Assembly (NCBI GenBank): GCA_002399085.1 | Contig: DHCY01000004.1 | Location: 15,722-79,721 of the forward strand | DNA: 64,000 nt | Reading direction: 5' to 3' | From: Anaerolineaceae bacterium UBA4890 | GTDB lineage: Bacteria > Chloroflexota > Anaerolineae > Anaerolineales > Anaerolineaceae | Shown here: positions 51,712-59,805 of the stretch, piece by piece | Layout: each line of letters opens with the position of its first letter | Numbering within the stretch: position 1 is the stretch's first letter | Program-made: the position numbers and the translations under genes | The notes under the pieces: model-generated | Database searches by the model: none | Told to the model about the DNA's origin: nothing | Seen by the model: the letters and a program-made list of their open reading frames with translations, nothing else

Positions 51712-51836
51712 AGAACCTCTATCTTTTCGTTTGGCTGGGCTTCGCGCCATCCATACGATTGATCTTTGTTTCGTAACCTTTGCGGAGGGAGATAAGCCCC
51801 CTCCCTACGGTTGTCAGCTGCATCCGCAACACTCAG

Positions 51837-51850
51837 TTACAATATTGTAA
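51837..51850. promoter_or_regulatory. Perfect 14-bp palindrome upstream of the cyclase gene
   Basis: TTACAATATTGTAA is a perfect palindrome ending 50 nt before the cyclase ATG, in the spacer shared with the divergent thiolase. It could be an operator for either gene. A second inverted repeat (GGAGGG/CCCTCC) lies nearby at about 51784-51805. Confidence 0.4.
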
Positions 51851-51900
51851 GCAAAATTGCTCGCGAAAACTATCAAATGCAACATTAGTGAGGTACTGAG

Positions 51901-52548
51901 ATGGAATTGATCGATATCACGGTTGGGATCCGGAATGATATGCTCGTCTGGCCAGGCGATGAACCAGTGAAAATTGGGTGGGAGAGCCGAGTTGTGGATG
52001 GGGCAATTTCTAACGTGAGCTCCATTCAAATCGGCGCGCACGTAGGGACTCATATCGACATGCCCCTTCATTTTATTGACGGTGCTGCCAACCTGGATAG
52101 CCTGGATTTATCAGTTTTGATCGGACCGGTCACGGTTGTCGAGGTACCTTGTGAAAAAAACAGTATCGACGCTGATTTTCTGGAGTCAATGGGGTTGGAA
52201 GATGTTACCAGGCTGCTTTTTAAGACAGCGAACAGTAAAAAATGGGAGGATCCTTCTGGGACGTTTGCGGAAGGATTTGTTGCACTTGACCGTAAGGCTG
52301 CTGAATGGTTGGCGAAGAAGGGCTGTAAGCTGGTGGGGATAGATTACCTATCGATCGCTCCTTATGATGACACAGTACCAACGCATGAAGTTCTGCTCTC
52401 GAACAATATTGTGATCTTAGAAACACTCGACCTGCGGAGAGTTCCGGCAGGCGAATATCAATTGATTTGTTTGCCGCTAAAACTGGTGGGCCGCGAAGCT
52501 GCCCCTGCCCGCGCGATTCTGATAAAATCCACTCAAATAGCTCTATAA
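51901..52548 (+). CDS. Cyclase family protein (kynurenine-formamidase-like)
   Basis: A 215-residue metal-dependent hydrolase of the cyclase/KynB family. The signature IGAHVGTHIDMPLHF (about residues 43-57), H-x-G-T-H-x-D-x-P-x-H, supplies the divalent metal ligands, and YLSIAPYDDTVPTHEVLL near residue 150 completes the site. Members hydrolyse N-formylkynurenine or cyclic amides; there are no tryptophan catabolism genes around, so the substrate is unknown. A GAGGT ribosome site precedes the ATG. The stop codon is immediately followed by a copy of the dispersed element. Confidence 0.87.
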   Translation: MELIDITVGIRNDMLVWPGDEPVKIGWESRVVDGAISNVSSIQIGAHVGTHIDMPLHFIDGAANLDSLDLSVLIGPVTVVEVPCEKNSIDADFLESMGLEDVTRLLFKTANSKKWEDPSGTFAEGFVALDRKAAEWLAKKGCKLVGIDYLSIAPYDDTVPTHEVLLSNNIVILETLDLRRVPAGEYQLICLPLKLVGREAAPARAILIKSTQIAL

Positions 52549-52564
52549 TGCGCGTAGCCACTTA
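52545..52564 (+). repeat. Dispersed element, copy C
   Basis: ATAATGCGCGTAGCCACTTA. The 16-nt core is identical to the consensus. It overlaps the TAA stop of the cyclase gene, so the element has its left edge inside the gene end. From its ATG it reads five codons and then TAA. Confidence 0.75.
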
Positions 52565-52663
52565 AGTTGGTATCTCCCATAAGTGTAAATCGGAAACGCA
52601 TTTGTCTTCAATTCCTCTCACTGATGCCCTCAAGTTTTTTTGAGATCACCAGAAGCATATAAG

Positions 52664-52727
52664 GGCGGAATTGAGGATGTTCGGGCAGAGTTGATGTCCC
52701 CAGAAAATCAATCATCCTCAATCCGCC
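52664..52727. repeat. Long inverted repeat 1
   Basis: GGCGGAATTGAGGATG (52664-52679) pairs with CATCCTCAATCCGCC (52713-52727); the only imperfection is a one-base bulge. The 33-nt interior has a short inner GGGC/GTCCC pairing. Confidence 0.75.
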
Positions 52728-52761
52728 GGGCGTAACAATACTCTCTTTCTTAATCACTGTA

Positions 52762-52821
52762 GGCGGATTGGAAACATGCAGCATTCATTTTTGGGAGATG
52801 CACCAATGTTTCCAATCTCGC
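52762..52821. repeat. Long inverted repeat 2
   Basis: GGCGGATTGGAAACAT (52762-52777) pairs with ATGTTTCCAATCTCGCC (52805-52821), again with a single-base bulge near the base of the stem. The interior contains a GCAT/ATGC inner pairing. Its outer arm shares GGCGGA-TTG with repeat 1. Confidence 0.75.
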
Positions 52822-52893
52822 CCTATTTCACCGAATAATTTTCGGAGGTGGTGATCAAAACATGTTTTCTTGATGGACCACTATTAACTGATA

Positions 52894-54561
52894 TCAGTTT
52901 TCCAACGACAGATATCGCTTATTGCTATCGCTGAAGGAGTACCAATCTTCGTAAATTAGCAATAAGTTTGTTTCATCAATCGCAGCCTGCATAATGATCC
53001 AGCCTTCAAATTCCCCTCCAGGGAAGAGGTACACACTTAGAGCTGGTTCAGGTTCCACAACACTCGGCGCGTCATGCAGAACGCCTGCGCTGCCAGTTGT
53101 ATTGAATGAATACGCATCGATGTTCATTGCTTCGTCTTCCGTACCGATATTGCGAACCTTTACTTTGACAGCAACATATTCGAACCCGTCTTCAGGTGGA
53201 TCGTTGAATTGGTTGGCAGCCAGAACCATGTTCCACGCATCTGCGCCGCGAATCACTTCGCTTACTGATATTTCCCAATTATCGGTAACGACTATCTCAG
53301 ACATCGGAGCAGGATCACTGCGGCTATTCCATAAAGCCGTTGGGGAAATATCAGCTAATTCGGGTACGATTTCTAGTGACGCGCCTTCATCGAGCGCCAG
53401 ATATCTTACGTTACTCTCGAAGCTCCAGGTTTCTTCAAAAGCAAACATCAGGTTGGTTTCACCGATGAGATGATCAAAGACAACCCAACCTTGATACTCA
53501 CCGCCTGGGTATAGAGAGATGTCGAGTGCGGGTTCCGGCTCAACCACGCTCGGCAGGTCGTAGAGAATATTTTCACTCCCTGTAAGATTATAGAAGTAAC
53601 TGCTGATATCCTGGGAAACATCTTCGGTACTAATATTTCGGACGTTCATTTTCACGGCAATGTATTCATGGTTTTCCTTAGGCGGGTCATTGAACTGATT
53701 TTCTTCCAGTACCATAGACCAGGCAGCCGCTCCACGGACTACTTCGACGATGGATGTTTCCCAATTCTCTGTAGTGAGAATCTCCTTGAAGGGAACAGGT
53801 GTTTTTCGGTCCCTTCCGTTTTGTGATGGATTAATCTGCGATAACTCCGCGGGGATGGTGACTGACGCGCCGGGGTCGAGGGCGATGTAGCGTTCGTTAT
53901 TTTCTTCGAAAACCCAGGATTCATCTGCTACCAGAATAAAATTGCCCTCTCCCTCCGAGACGAGATATGTTGCCCATCCTTCGGTTTGTCCACCTGCAAA
54001 GAGGGTGGCGTAAAGATTTGGTTCGGGACTTAATACGCCAGCCATGCCAGCAGTATACCGAATGGCTCTGTCACCAGTGACATCGAAGTCAAAATCACTA
54101 ATGATATGCTCTTCGTCATCATCGTAGAGGCATTTAACGCGCAGTTTTATTGAAAGATATTCCATACCATATGGTGGTGGATTATTAAAATAGTTTGCCG
54201 CCTGGATATCCAACAAGGCATCTGCTCCTCGTTGAATTTCGAGAACTTGTACCTCCCAGTTTGGTATGTTGGCAACTTCGTTGCTGGGGAAAGGATTTGA
54301 CCGGGATAAGCCGATCGGCGCCGAGGTGGCTGTCGGTGGAATCTGCGTTTCAGTAGGTGTTGGTTGCACCATGGTCTCAGTGGGAATTTGCGTTGACGTT
54401 TGGGTAGGTTTAGAAATATTGACATCATTCCCTGCTTGCGGAGCATCAGCGCCGGACGCACTGGGCGTGACTGAAGGAGGCGGAGGATTTGGTGAGCCAC
54501 AAGCTGTCAGACTAAGAATTGTTAAGATGATTGTTATAATCCAAAAAGCTTTCTTCTTCAT
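52894..54561 (-). CDS. Lipoprotein with three tandem extracellular domains
   Basis: A 555-residue exported lipoprotein. The signal peptide KKKAFWIITIILTILSLTAC ends in a lipobox Cys at about residue 21. A Thr/Pro/Ser-rich linker (about 22-95) follows, then three similar domains of about 150 residues. Each has a NWE-x-x-V-x-E-x-x-RGA-x-A start, an F-N-D/N-PP segment, a V-K-V/M-x-V-R-N strand, V-x-x-PEPA and a P/AGG-E-x-x-GW strand, resembling DUF4352-like immunoglobulin-type domains. The ATG at 54561 has an AGGAGG site; the open frame continues 16 codons upstream. It is surface-anchored; ligand and role are unknown. Confidence 0.82.
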   Translation of the reverse strand: MKKKAFWIITIILTILSLTACGSPNPPPPSVTPSASGADAPQAGNDVNISKPTQTSTQIPTETMVQPTPTETQIPPTATSAPIGLSRSNPFPSNEVANIPNWEVQVLEIQRGADALLDIQAANYFNNPPPYGMEYLSIKLRVKCLYDDDEEHIISDFDFDVTGDRAIRYTAGMAGVLSPEPNLYATLFAGGQTEGWATYLVSEGEGNFILVADESWVFEENNERYIALDPGASVTIPAELSQINPSQNGRDRKTPVPFKEILTTENWETSIVEVVRGAAAWSMVLEENQFNDPPKENHEYIAVKMNVRNISTEDVSQDISSYFYNLTGSENILYDLPSVVEPEPALDISLYPGGEYQGWVVFDHLIGETNLMFAFEETWSFESNVRYLALDEGASLEIVPELADISPTALWNSRSDPAPMSEIVVTDNWEISVSEVIRGADAWNMVLAANQFNDPPEDGFEYVAVKVKVRNIGTEDEAMNIDAYSFNTTGSAGVLHDAPSVVEPEPALSVYLFPGGEFEGWIIMQAAIDETNLLLIYEDWYSFSDSNKRYLSLEN

Positions 54562-54920
54562 TGGTTCCCTCCTGGGAAATTCTATTAATTTGTGGAAAGA
54601 CAGTGACAATATGGTTAGATGTGAACAATTGTTATTTTATTTTAATTATTGAAGAAATATGGATCGATTTTCTTCACGAAGAGCAAAGACAAACATCTTT
54701 AGGAACGGAATGCTTCCAAAACTCCTCTCCATTCCAATGTACCTATTGACTGGATGTATTTTCGTATAAAAAGGCGAAGGATTAATGCGCGTAGCCACAT
54801 ATAGGGGGTAATATTCTTAAGATTATGTTATTTTTCTGAGCTTCTAGAATGAAGTTTGCGGTTGACAGCCTGCAGGACATTTGCAGAGTCCCGCAGGTCG
54901 ATCAATACCATCTTATTCAA
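54562..54920. other. Intergenic region with dispersed-element copy D and a hairpin
   Basis: I see no gene in these 359 nt. They contain the lipoprotein 5' region, copy D at 54782-54806, and a hairpin at 54869-54897 (CCTGCAGGAC/GTCCCGCAGG, one mismatch) 24 nt beyond the end of the LuxR-type gene. Confidence 0.6.
54782..54806 (+). repeat. Dispersed element, copy D
   Basis: TTAATGCGCGTAGCCAC continuing ATATAGGG, with GGTAATA after it; identical to the consensus over 17 nt. GAAGGA just before it looks like a ribosome site; read from the ATG it gives eight codons and then TAA. The palindrome TCTTAAGA follows at about 54815. Confidence 0.75.
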
Positions 54921-55697
54921 TCATTCAATCACTGGCATCGTCAGCAGGTGGAAGGCGAGAGTCTCGAGGTCGCGGGCTTTTTTGCTAGTTCCGAGGTCTT
55001 CCAAAATCTCATCGATATGGGCTTTAATGACAGGGTCGTTTTCAAGAATGCTGTTGAAGTCTTGATTTTCGTCCAACAACTCGCTTAAACCGAGATGATC
55101 ATAAAGCTCACTGACAACACCGTAACTCCACTGGTCCGAGATTTTCAATTCGTCGGCAAGGTCACGCCTGCCAATTGAGAAGATTATCGCAAGCCTGGCG
55201 ATTTCACTTTGTCGATCGGTCAACCCCGGATAACTTCTGGAACGCAACACCAGGCGCTCTTTGGGCACTGAGAAATTCGCATTCCAGGCGTCCTCCAAGC
55301 CTCGTGGGGTAAAAACAGGCTGACCCTCAGCCGCAAAGGTAATTGCCCAACCAAGCGAAGTTTCGATCTCCTGCTTGTATAACAACCCGATAATATTGGA
55401 ATGTGGTACATATCTGAAGAAATCTGGTTCTGGGTTTCGGCACAACCCAATCAGCTTCAGATCATGTCCGGTTTTTTCAATCTGCTTGGCAAGCTGTTTG
55501 AGGTCGCCGGCATTGTCGATATCAATAATGATTCCATCGCACATCAGATGCTCCTGGCTGAAAAAATTCGACATCTCAGCTGGGCTGGTGAGCTCTGCCA
55601 CCACCCTTGTACGCCAATCGCGAACCACCAGCAAGGACATCCAGTCCAACACGTATGTATCTTCACTATACAAAGCAACCAGGATATCTCGTCTCAA
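54921..55697 (-). CDS. LuxR/NarL-type transcriptional regulator with atypical receiver-like domain
   Basis: A 258-residue protein. The N-terminal 120 residues have an alternating strand-helix pattern (DILVALYSEDTYVLDWMSLLV; DGIIIDIDNAGDLKQLAKQI; LKLIGLCRNPEPDFF) like a response-regulator receiver, but the acidic pocket and phospho-Asp are not clearly conserved. The DNA-binding region LTDRQSEIARLAIIFSIGRR and ADELKISDQWSYGVVSELYD resembles a LuxR HTH. I chose the TTG at 55697, 5 nt after GGAGGT; an ATG further upstream would overlap the divergent pfkA. Its target could be pfkA, whose start is 66 nt away. Confidence 0.65.
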   Translation of the reverse strand: MRRDILVALYSEDTYVLDWMSLLVVRDWRTRVVAELTSPAEMSNFFSQEHLMCDGIIIDIDNAGDLKQLAKQIEKTGHDLKLIGLCRNPEPDFFRYVPHSNIIGLLYKQEIETSLGWAITFAAEGQPVFTPRGLEDAWNANFSVPKERLVLRSRSYPGLTDRQSEIARLAIIFSIGRRDLADELKISDQWSYGVVSELYDHLGLSELLDENQDFNSILENDPVIKAHIDEILEDLGTSKKARDLETLAFHLLTMPVIE

Positions 55698-55726
55698 GGC
55701 GCACCTCCAAACAGCATTTGCTGAAT

Positions 55727-55732
55727 TATAAT
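55727..55732 (+). promoter_or_regulatory. -10 box of pfkA
   Basis: TATAAT lies 31 nt before the pfkA ATG, giving a leader of about 25 nt with an internal GAGGAGATGAG ribosome site. The -35 region is weak. Confidence 0.5.
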
Positions 55733-55763
55733 TGCTACAACGCAAATCAACCGAGGAGATGAG

Positions 55764-56735
55764 ATGAACAAAAGCATTGCTGTATTGACTAGTGGAGGGG
55801 ACGCTCCTGGAATGAATGCGGCTATCCGAGCCGTTGTACGTACTGGAATTACCAACGAATGGGATGTCTTTGGTGTTCGCAATGGTTACCAGGGTTTGAT
55901 CAACGGACAATTTGAAAAAATGACCACACGTGATGTTGGTGGTATCTTGCAGCGGGGCGGAACGGTATTGGGCAGTGCGCGCTGCCCTGAATTTGAGACC
56001 GTTGAGGGACGAACGCTGGCAATCCGGAATTTGAACCGCAGAGCTGTGGAGGCATTGGTGGTTATTGGCGGCAATGGCTCACAGGCTGGTGCCAACGAGC
56101 TATACAAGATGGGTTTCCCAACAGTGGGGGTGGCTTCGACGATTGATAATGATCTGGTTGGTACAGAAATTACAATTGGGGTTGATACCGCTTTGAATAT
56201 CGCTCTTGAAGCAATTGACCGCTTGAAAGTAACAGCATCATCACATCAACGTGCTTTTATTCTTGAAGTCATGGGTCGAAAATGCGGCTATTTGGCGTTA
56301 ATGGCAGGTTTGGCGGGCGGCGCGGAAGCGATCACCTTGCCGGAGAGAAAGACTGACCCGGAAGAAATTGCAGAAGAATTGCGAATGGCTTATGAGCATG
56401 GAAAAAATCACGCGATCATTGTTGCGGCTGAGGGGGCTGATTACAATGCTGCTAAATTGACGGAATTTTTTACCACACACAGGGAACGGTTGGGCTTCAG
56501 CGTTCGCACTACGATCCTCGGGCATGTGCAGCGCGGCGGCGAACCGGGCGCGTCTGATCGAATTTTGGCATCCAGGTTAGGCGCGGGGGCAGTTCAGGCA
56601 ATTGAGCGAGAAGAGTATGGCGTCTTGATCGGTTTGAATAAAAACAAGGTCACTGCCACACCATACAAGGAGATCGCCGGTAGAATTAAAGAGCTCGATG
56701 CGGATATGATCGAATTAGCGCGGTTGTTGGATTAG
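55764..56735 (+). CDS. pfkA: 6-phosphofructokinase with Asn at the GGDGS position
   Basis: A 323-residue phosphofructokinase. It starts SIAVLTSGGDAPGMNAAIRA; the catalytic Asp is Asp128 in STIDNDLVG, TIGVDTALN and EVMGRKCGYLAL bind substrate, and GHVQRGGEPGASDRILA closes the site. The ATP/metal loop reads GGNGSQAG: Asn104 replaces the Asp (E. coli Asp103) that contacts metal. Gly105 is the ATP-type residue, but the position before TIDND is Ser rather than Gly (ATP type) or Lys (PPi type), so the phosphate donor cannot be assigned securely. It commits fructose-6-phosphate to glycolysis. It is divergent from a LuxR-type regulator. Confidence 0.9.
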   Translation: MNKSIAVLTSGGDAPGMNAAIRAVVRTGITNEWDVFGVRNGYQGLINGQFEKMTTRDVGGILQRGGTVLGSARCPEFETVEGRTLAIRNLNRRAVEALVVIGGNGSQAGANELYKMGFPTVGVASTIDNDLVGTEITIGVDTALNIALEAIDRLKVTASSHQRAFILEVMGRKCGYLALMAGLAGGAEAITLPERKTDPEEIAEELRMAYEHGKNHAIIVAAEGADYNAAKLTEFFTTHRERLGFSVRTTILGHVQRGGEPGASDRILASRLGAGAVQAIEREEYGVLIGLNKNKVTATPYKEIAGRIKELDADMIELARLLD

Positions 56736-56746
56736 GTCAGATTTGA

Positions 56747-57824
56747 TTATTTCATCCGCAAGTATGCTTCGATGAAGCCATCCAGATTGCCATCTAACAC
56801 CGCCTGGGTGTTGCCGGTTTCATAATCGGTGCGATGGTCTTTGACCATCTGGTAAGGGTGCAGCACATAGGAGCGTATTTGGCTGCCCCATTCCACCTTC
56901 TTGAATTCACCCTTCAAGTCTGAGATCTGGTCGGCATGTTCTTGTTGCTGAATTTCAAACAACCTGGCTCTTAGAACTTTGAGAGCCGATTCGCGGTTTT
57001 GAGTCTGGGAGCGTTCGTTCTGACAAGTCACCACCAGCCCGGTAGCCAGGTGGATGATGCGTACAGCGGTCATATTTTTTTGCACGTTCTGCCCGCCGGC
57101 ACCCGACGACTTGTATACTTCGATTTCGATGTCTTCGGGACGAATCACAATATCGTCATTGCCTTCGATTTCAGGCAATACTTCGACCAGGGCGAACGAG
57201 GTATGGCGGCGATGAGCAGCGTCGAAGGGTGAAAGCCTGACCAGCCTGTGAACGCCTTTTTCCGCTTTCAGATAACCATAAGCAAGGTCGCCTGTTACCG
57301 AAATTGTGACCGACTTGATACCAGCCTCTTCGCCAACAGTGCGGTCGAGGACCTCGGTTTTGTAGCCGCTGTTTTCTGCCCAACGCAAGTACATACGCTC
57401 GAGCATACCCGCCCAATCTTGCGAATCGGTGCCGCCTGCGCCAGCGTGAATTGCCAAAATCGCGTTGCCATGATCATAACGACCAGAAAGTAGCAAAGAG
57501 ATTTCCTTCTTTGCCATGACTTCTTCCATCACATCGACCTGCTGGTTGATCTCCATAGTCAGACTGCCGTCATCCAGTTCCCAGAGGGGTGAAAGCCCTT
57601 CCACTTGGGTTTGCAGCGAGGTCCATTCTTCAATCTGGTCTTCAAGGTAAGCGATGCGTTTCATTACCGACTGGGCTACAGTCGGGTCATCCCAGAAGCC
57701 AGACTCTTCACTTTGTTTGTGTAATTTGGTTAATTCTTCAGACTTTTGGGGTAAGTCAAAGATGCTCCAGGAGGGATTTGAATTGATCTTCCAACGATTT
57801 AATACGATCGGTCAGTTCAGCCAT
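56747..57824 (-). CDS. prfB: Peptide chain release factor 2 with programmed +1 frameshift
   Basis: RF2 is encoded in two frames. The ATG at 57824 opens MAELTDRIKSLEDQFKSLLE; codon 22 is CTT and codon 23 an in-frame TGA (57756-57758 in complement), giving the classical slip site CTTTGAC, preceded by CTGGAG as the stimulating ribosome-site-like sequence. A +1 shift at CTT continues LPQKSEELTKLHKQ and joins the 305-residue downstream frame. The product of about 359 residues has the SPF tripeptide (RLSPFDAAHRRHTSF) and the GGQ motif (SSGAGGQNVQKN). It terminates at UGA and UAA and autoregulates through the shift. The start lies 1 nt after the ftsY stop. Confidence 0.95.
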
Positions 57825-57825
57825 G

Positions 57826-58746
57826 CTAATTTCCTTCGTTCCTGGTAAAGATACTGTCAATGAACGAATTTTTGTCGAACAACTGCAGGTCATCAATTTT
57901 TTCACCCAACCCGGCGTAGATCACCGGGATGTTCAATTGGTCTTTGATCGCAAAAACCATACCGCCCTTGGCTGAGGTGTCCAACTTTGCCAGTATTGCA
58001 CCGTTCAGATTGACTGCTTTTCCAAAAGCTTCCGCCTGATTGAGCGCGTTTTGCCCGGTGGTAGTGTCGATAACAATCCAAGAATAATGCGGTGCGCCTG
58101 GCAAGGCCTTATCCGCGACACGGTAGACCTTTTTTATCTCTTCCATCAGGTTGTAGCGGGTGTGCAACCGACCGGCGGTGTCGATCAGGACTATATCGAT
58201 ATTGCGAGCGATCGCGGCGCGGATGCCGTCAAAGGTCACTGCACCAGGGTCACTGTCTTGCTGACCGGTAATGATCGGCACGCCAACCCGCTCAGCCCAG
58301 ATTTCAAGCTGGTCGGCGGCGGCAGCGCGGTAGGTGTCTGCACCAACCAGCAGAACGGATTTGCCCATGTTTTTGTACCTGGCAGCCAGTTTGCCTATTG
58401 AAGTTGTCTTGCCAGAACCATTCACGCCCGCAACCATGATCACTGTTGGTTTTTGAGCGAAATCAGGTTCTTTTGCATCGAAAAGCAAGTCGGATAATTC
58501 TTCTTTGAGCAATGACTCCAATTGGGAGGTCTTGGTGAGCCCTAATTCATCGGTTTTCTCAATGGCAGTATCCACCAGGTCGAGCGTTGTTTTAACGCCA
58601 ACATCAGCCTGTATCAGCAATTCCTCCAGGTCATCGAAGGTTTCGTCGTGGATTTCGGTAGCACCAAACAACGTGGCAATCTTGCCAAAAGTGGTCTCGC
58701 GGGTTTTTTGCAGGCTGTCACGCCATTTTTTAAATAAGTTGTCCAT
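57826..58746 (-). CDS. ftsY: Signal recognition particle receptor FtsY
   Basis: A 306-residue SRP-family GTPase. It has the NG core only: an N-domain (LFKKWRDSLQKTRETTFGKI), Walker A VAGVNGSGKTTSIGKLAARY (about residues 106-125), DTAGRLHTRYNLMEEI and AKLDTSAKGGMVFAI. The acidic A-domain of E. coli FtsY is absent, as is common in many bacteria. It targets ribosome-nascent chains at the membrane. It lies 15 nt after rlmN, with a -10-like TATAAT just inside that gap, and is followed immediately by prfB. Confidence 0.96.
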   Translation of the reverse strand: MDNLFKKWRDSLQKTRETTFGKIATLFGATEIHDETFDDLEELLIQADVGVKTTLDLVDTAIEKTDELGLTKTSQLESLLKEELSDLLFDAKEPDFAQKPTVIMVAGVNGSGKTTSIGKLAARYKNMGKSVLLVGADTYRAAAADQLEIWAERVGVPIITGQQDSDPGAVTFDGIRAAIARNIDIVLIDTAGRLHTRYNLMEEIKKVYRVADKALPGAPHYSWIVIDTTTGQNALNQAEAFGKAVNLNGAILAKLDTSAKGGMVFAIKDQLNIPVIYAGLGEKIDDLQLFDKNSFIDSIFTRNEGN

Positions 58747-58755
58747 AGGCTCCGA

Positions 58756-58761
58756 ATTATA
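58756..58761 (-). promoter_or_regulatory. -10-like box 9 nt from the ftsY start
   Basis: On the minus strand TATAAT is followed by TCGGAGCCT and the ATG at 58746. It could start a near-leaderless ftsY-prfB transcript inside the larger operon. GGAG within the gap could also act as the ribosome site of a longer message. Confidence 0.45.
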
Positions 58762-59805
58762 TCATTCGCTTTGTTGTGATTGTGCCAGCTGTCCACAACC
58801 GGCATTGATCTCGATGCCACGCCGCAGGCGGATAGAATTGGGAATGCCGTAGTCTGTCAGTATTTTTGCAAAGGTGTCCACCCGTTCACGGCTGGAGCCG
58901 GGCAGAGGGTATTCCTTGCTTGGGTTGAGCGCGATCAGGTTTACGTGGCAGAGCATTCCTTTGATCAGGCTGATCAACTGCTTAGCCTGGTTGTCGCTGT
59001 CGTTCACCCCATCGATCAAGGCATATTCAAAGGTGATCCTTCGGCGGGTTTTATCGGTGTATTCCCGGCATGCTGTAATCAGGGACTTCAGGGGGTGCAT
59101 CCGGTTGGCAGGTACCAGCTTTGAGCGCAGTTCATTTTCAGGTGCGTGCAGGCTGACAGCCAGGTTCACCTGGGAGTTAAGCGCGGTAAACTCTTTGATT
59201 CTGGGTATGATGCCAACCGTGCTGATGGTGATGCGCCGGGCACCAAAATTGAGCAATTCAGGGTCTGTCAAGTGTTCGATTGTTCGCATGACTGCCGGGT
59301 AATTGAGAAACGGTTCTCCCATGCCCATGAACACGATATTAGTCAGTTTTTCTTCTTTCGCTTCCAGGGCGCGGATCACATACAATATCTGCCCAAGGAT
59401 TTCTCCGGAGCTGAGGTTGCGGGTGAAACCCATCTGCCCGGTGGAGCAGAAGACACAACCCATCGGGCAGCCAACCTGCGTGGAAACACAAACCGTGTTG
59501 CGGTCAGAATATTTCATCAAAACGGTTTCGATGCGGTTGGCTTGTTGAACTTCAAACAAATATTTTTCTGTGCGTTTATCTTTTGAAACGATTGACTCGC
59601 TTAAGGAGACAGGATCAAGAATAAAGCCGGTATCAAGCTCGGTTTTCAAGACATTTGGGATGTTACCAAATTTAGAAAAGTCATCATAGAGATGTTTAAA
59701 AATACCTTCCAGAATTTGTTTAGCGCGGAAGCCAGGCTGCCCAAGCTTTTTCAACTCTGCCGCCAGATCTTCTTTGTTCAAGTCAAGGATCAGTTGTTTA
59801 TCCAT
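58762..59805 (-). CDS. rlmN: 23S rRNA (adenine2503-C2)-methyltransferase RlmN
   Basis: A 347-residue radical SAM enzyme. The cluster motif CxxxCxxC appears in GCPMGCVFCSTGQMGF (about residues 113-128), GMGEPFLNYPAVMRTI binds SAM, and the C-terminal catalytic Cys is in RRGIEINAGCGQL. It methylates A2503 of 23S rRNA and A37 of some tRNAs. It overlaps the upstream HAD gene by 8 nt. Confidence 0.96.
   Translation of the reverse strand: MDKQLILDLNKEDLAAELKKLGQPGFRAKQILEGIFKHLYDDFSKFGNIPNVLKTELDTGFILDPVSLSESIVSKDKRTEKYLFEVQQANRIETVLMKYSDRNTVCVSTQVGCPMGCVFCSTGQMGFTRNLSSGEILGQILYVIRALEAKEEKLTNIVFMGMGEPFLNYPAVMRTIEHLTDPELLNFGARRITISTVGIIPRIKEFTALNSQVNLAVSLHAPENELRSKLVPANRMHPLKSLITACREYTDKTRRRITFEYALIDGVNDSDNQAKQLISLIKGMLCHVNLIALNPSKEYPLPGSSRERVDTFAKILTDYGIPNSIRLRRGIEINAGCGQLAQSQQSE

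Larger units (their letters stand above)
52549..52893. other. Hairpin-rich intergenic region
   Basis: These 345 nt contain no gene. They hold copy C of the dispersed element, then two long inverted repeats (separate entries) that both open with GGCGGA, then a smaller inverted pair around 52857-52880 (TGATCAA/TTGATGG). The arrangement looks like a structured RNA or a remnant of a small mobile element. Confidence 0.6.
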
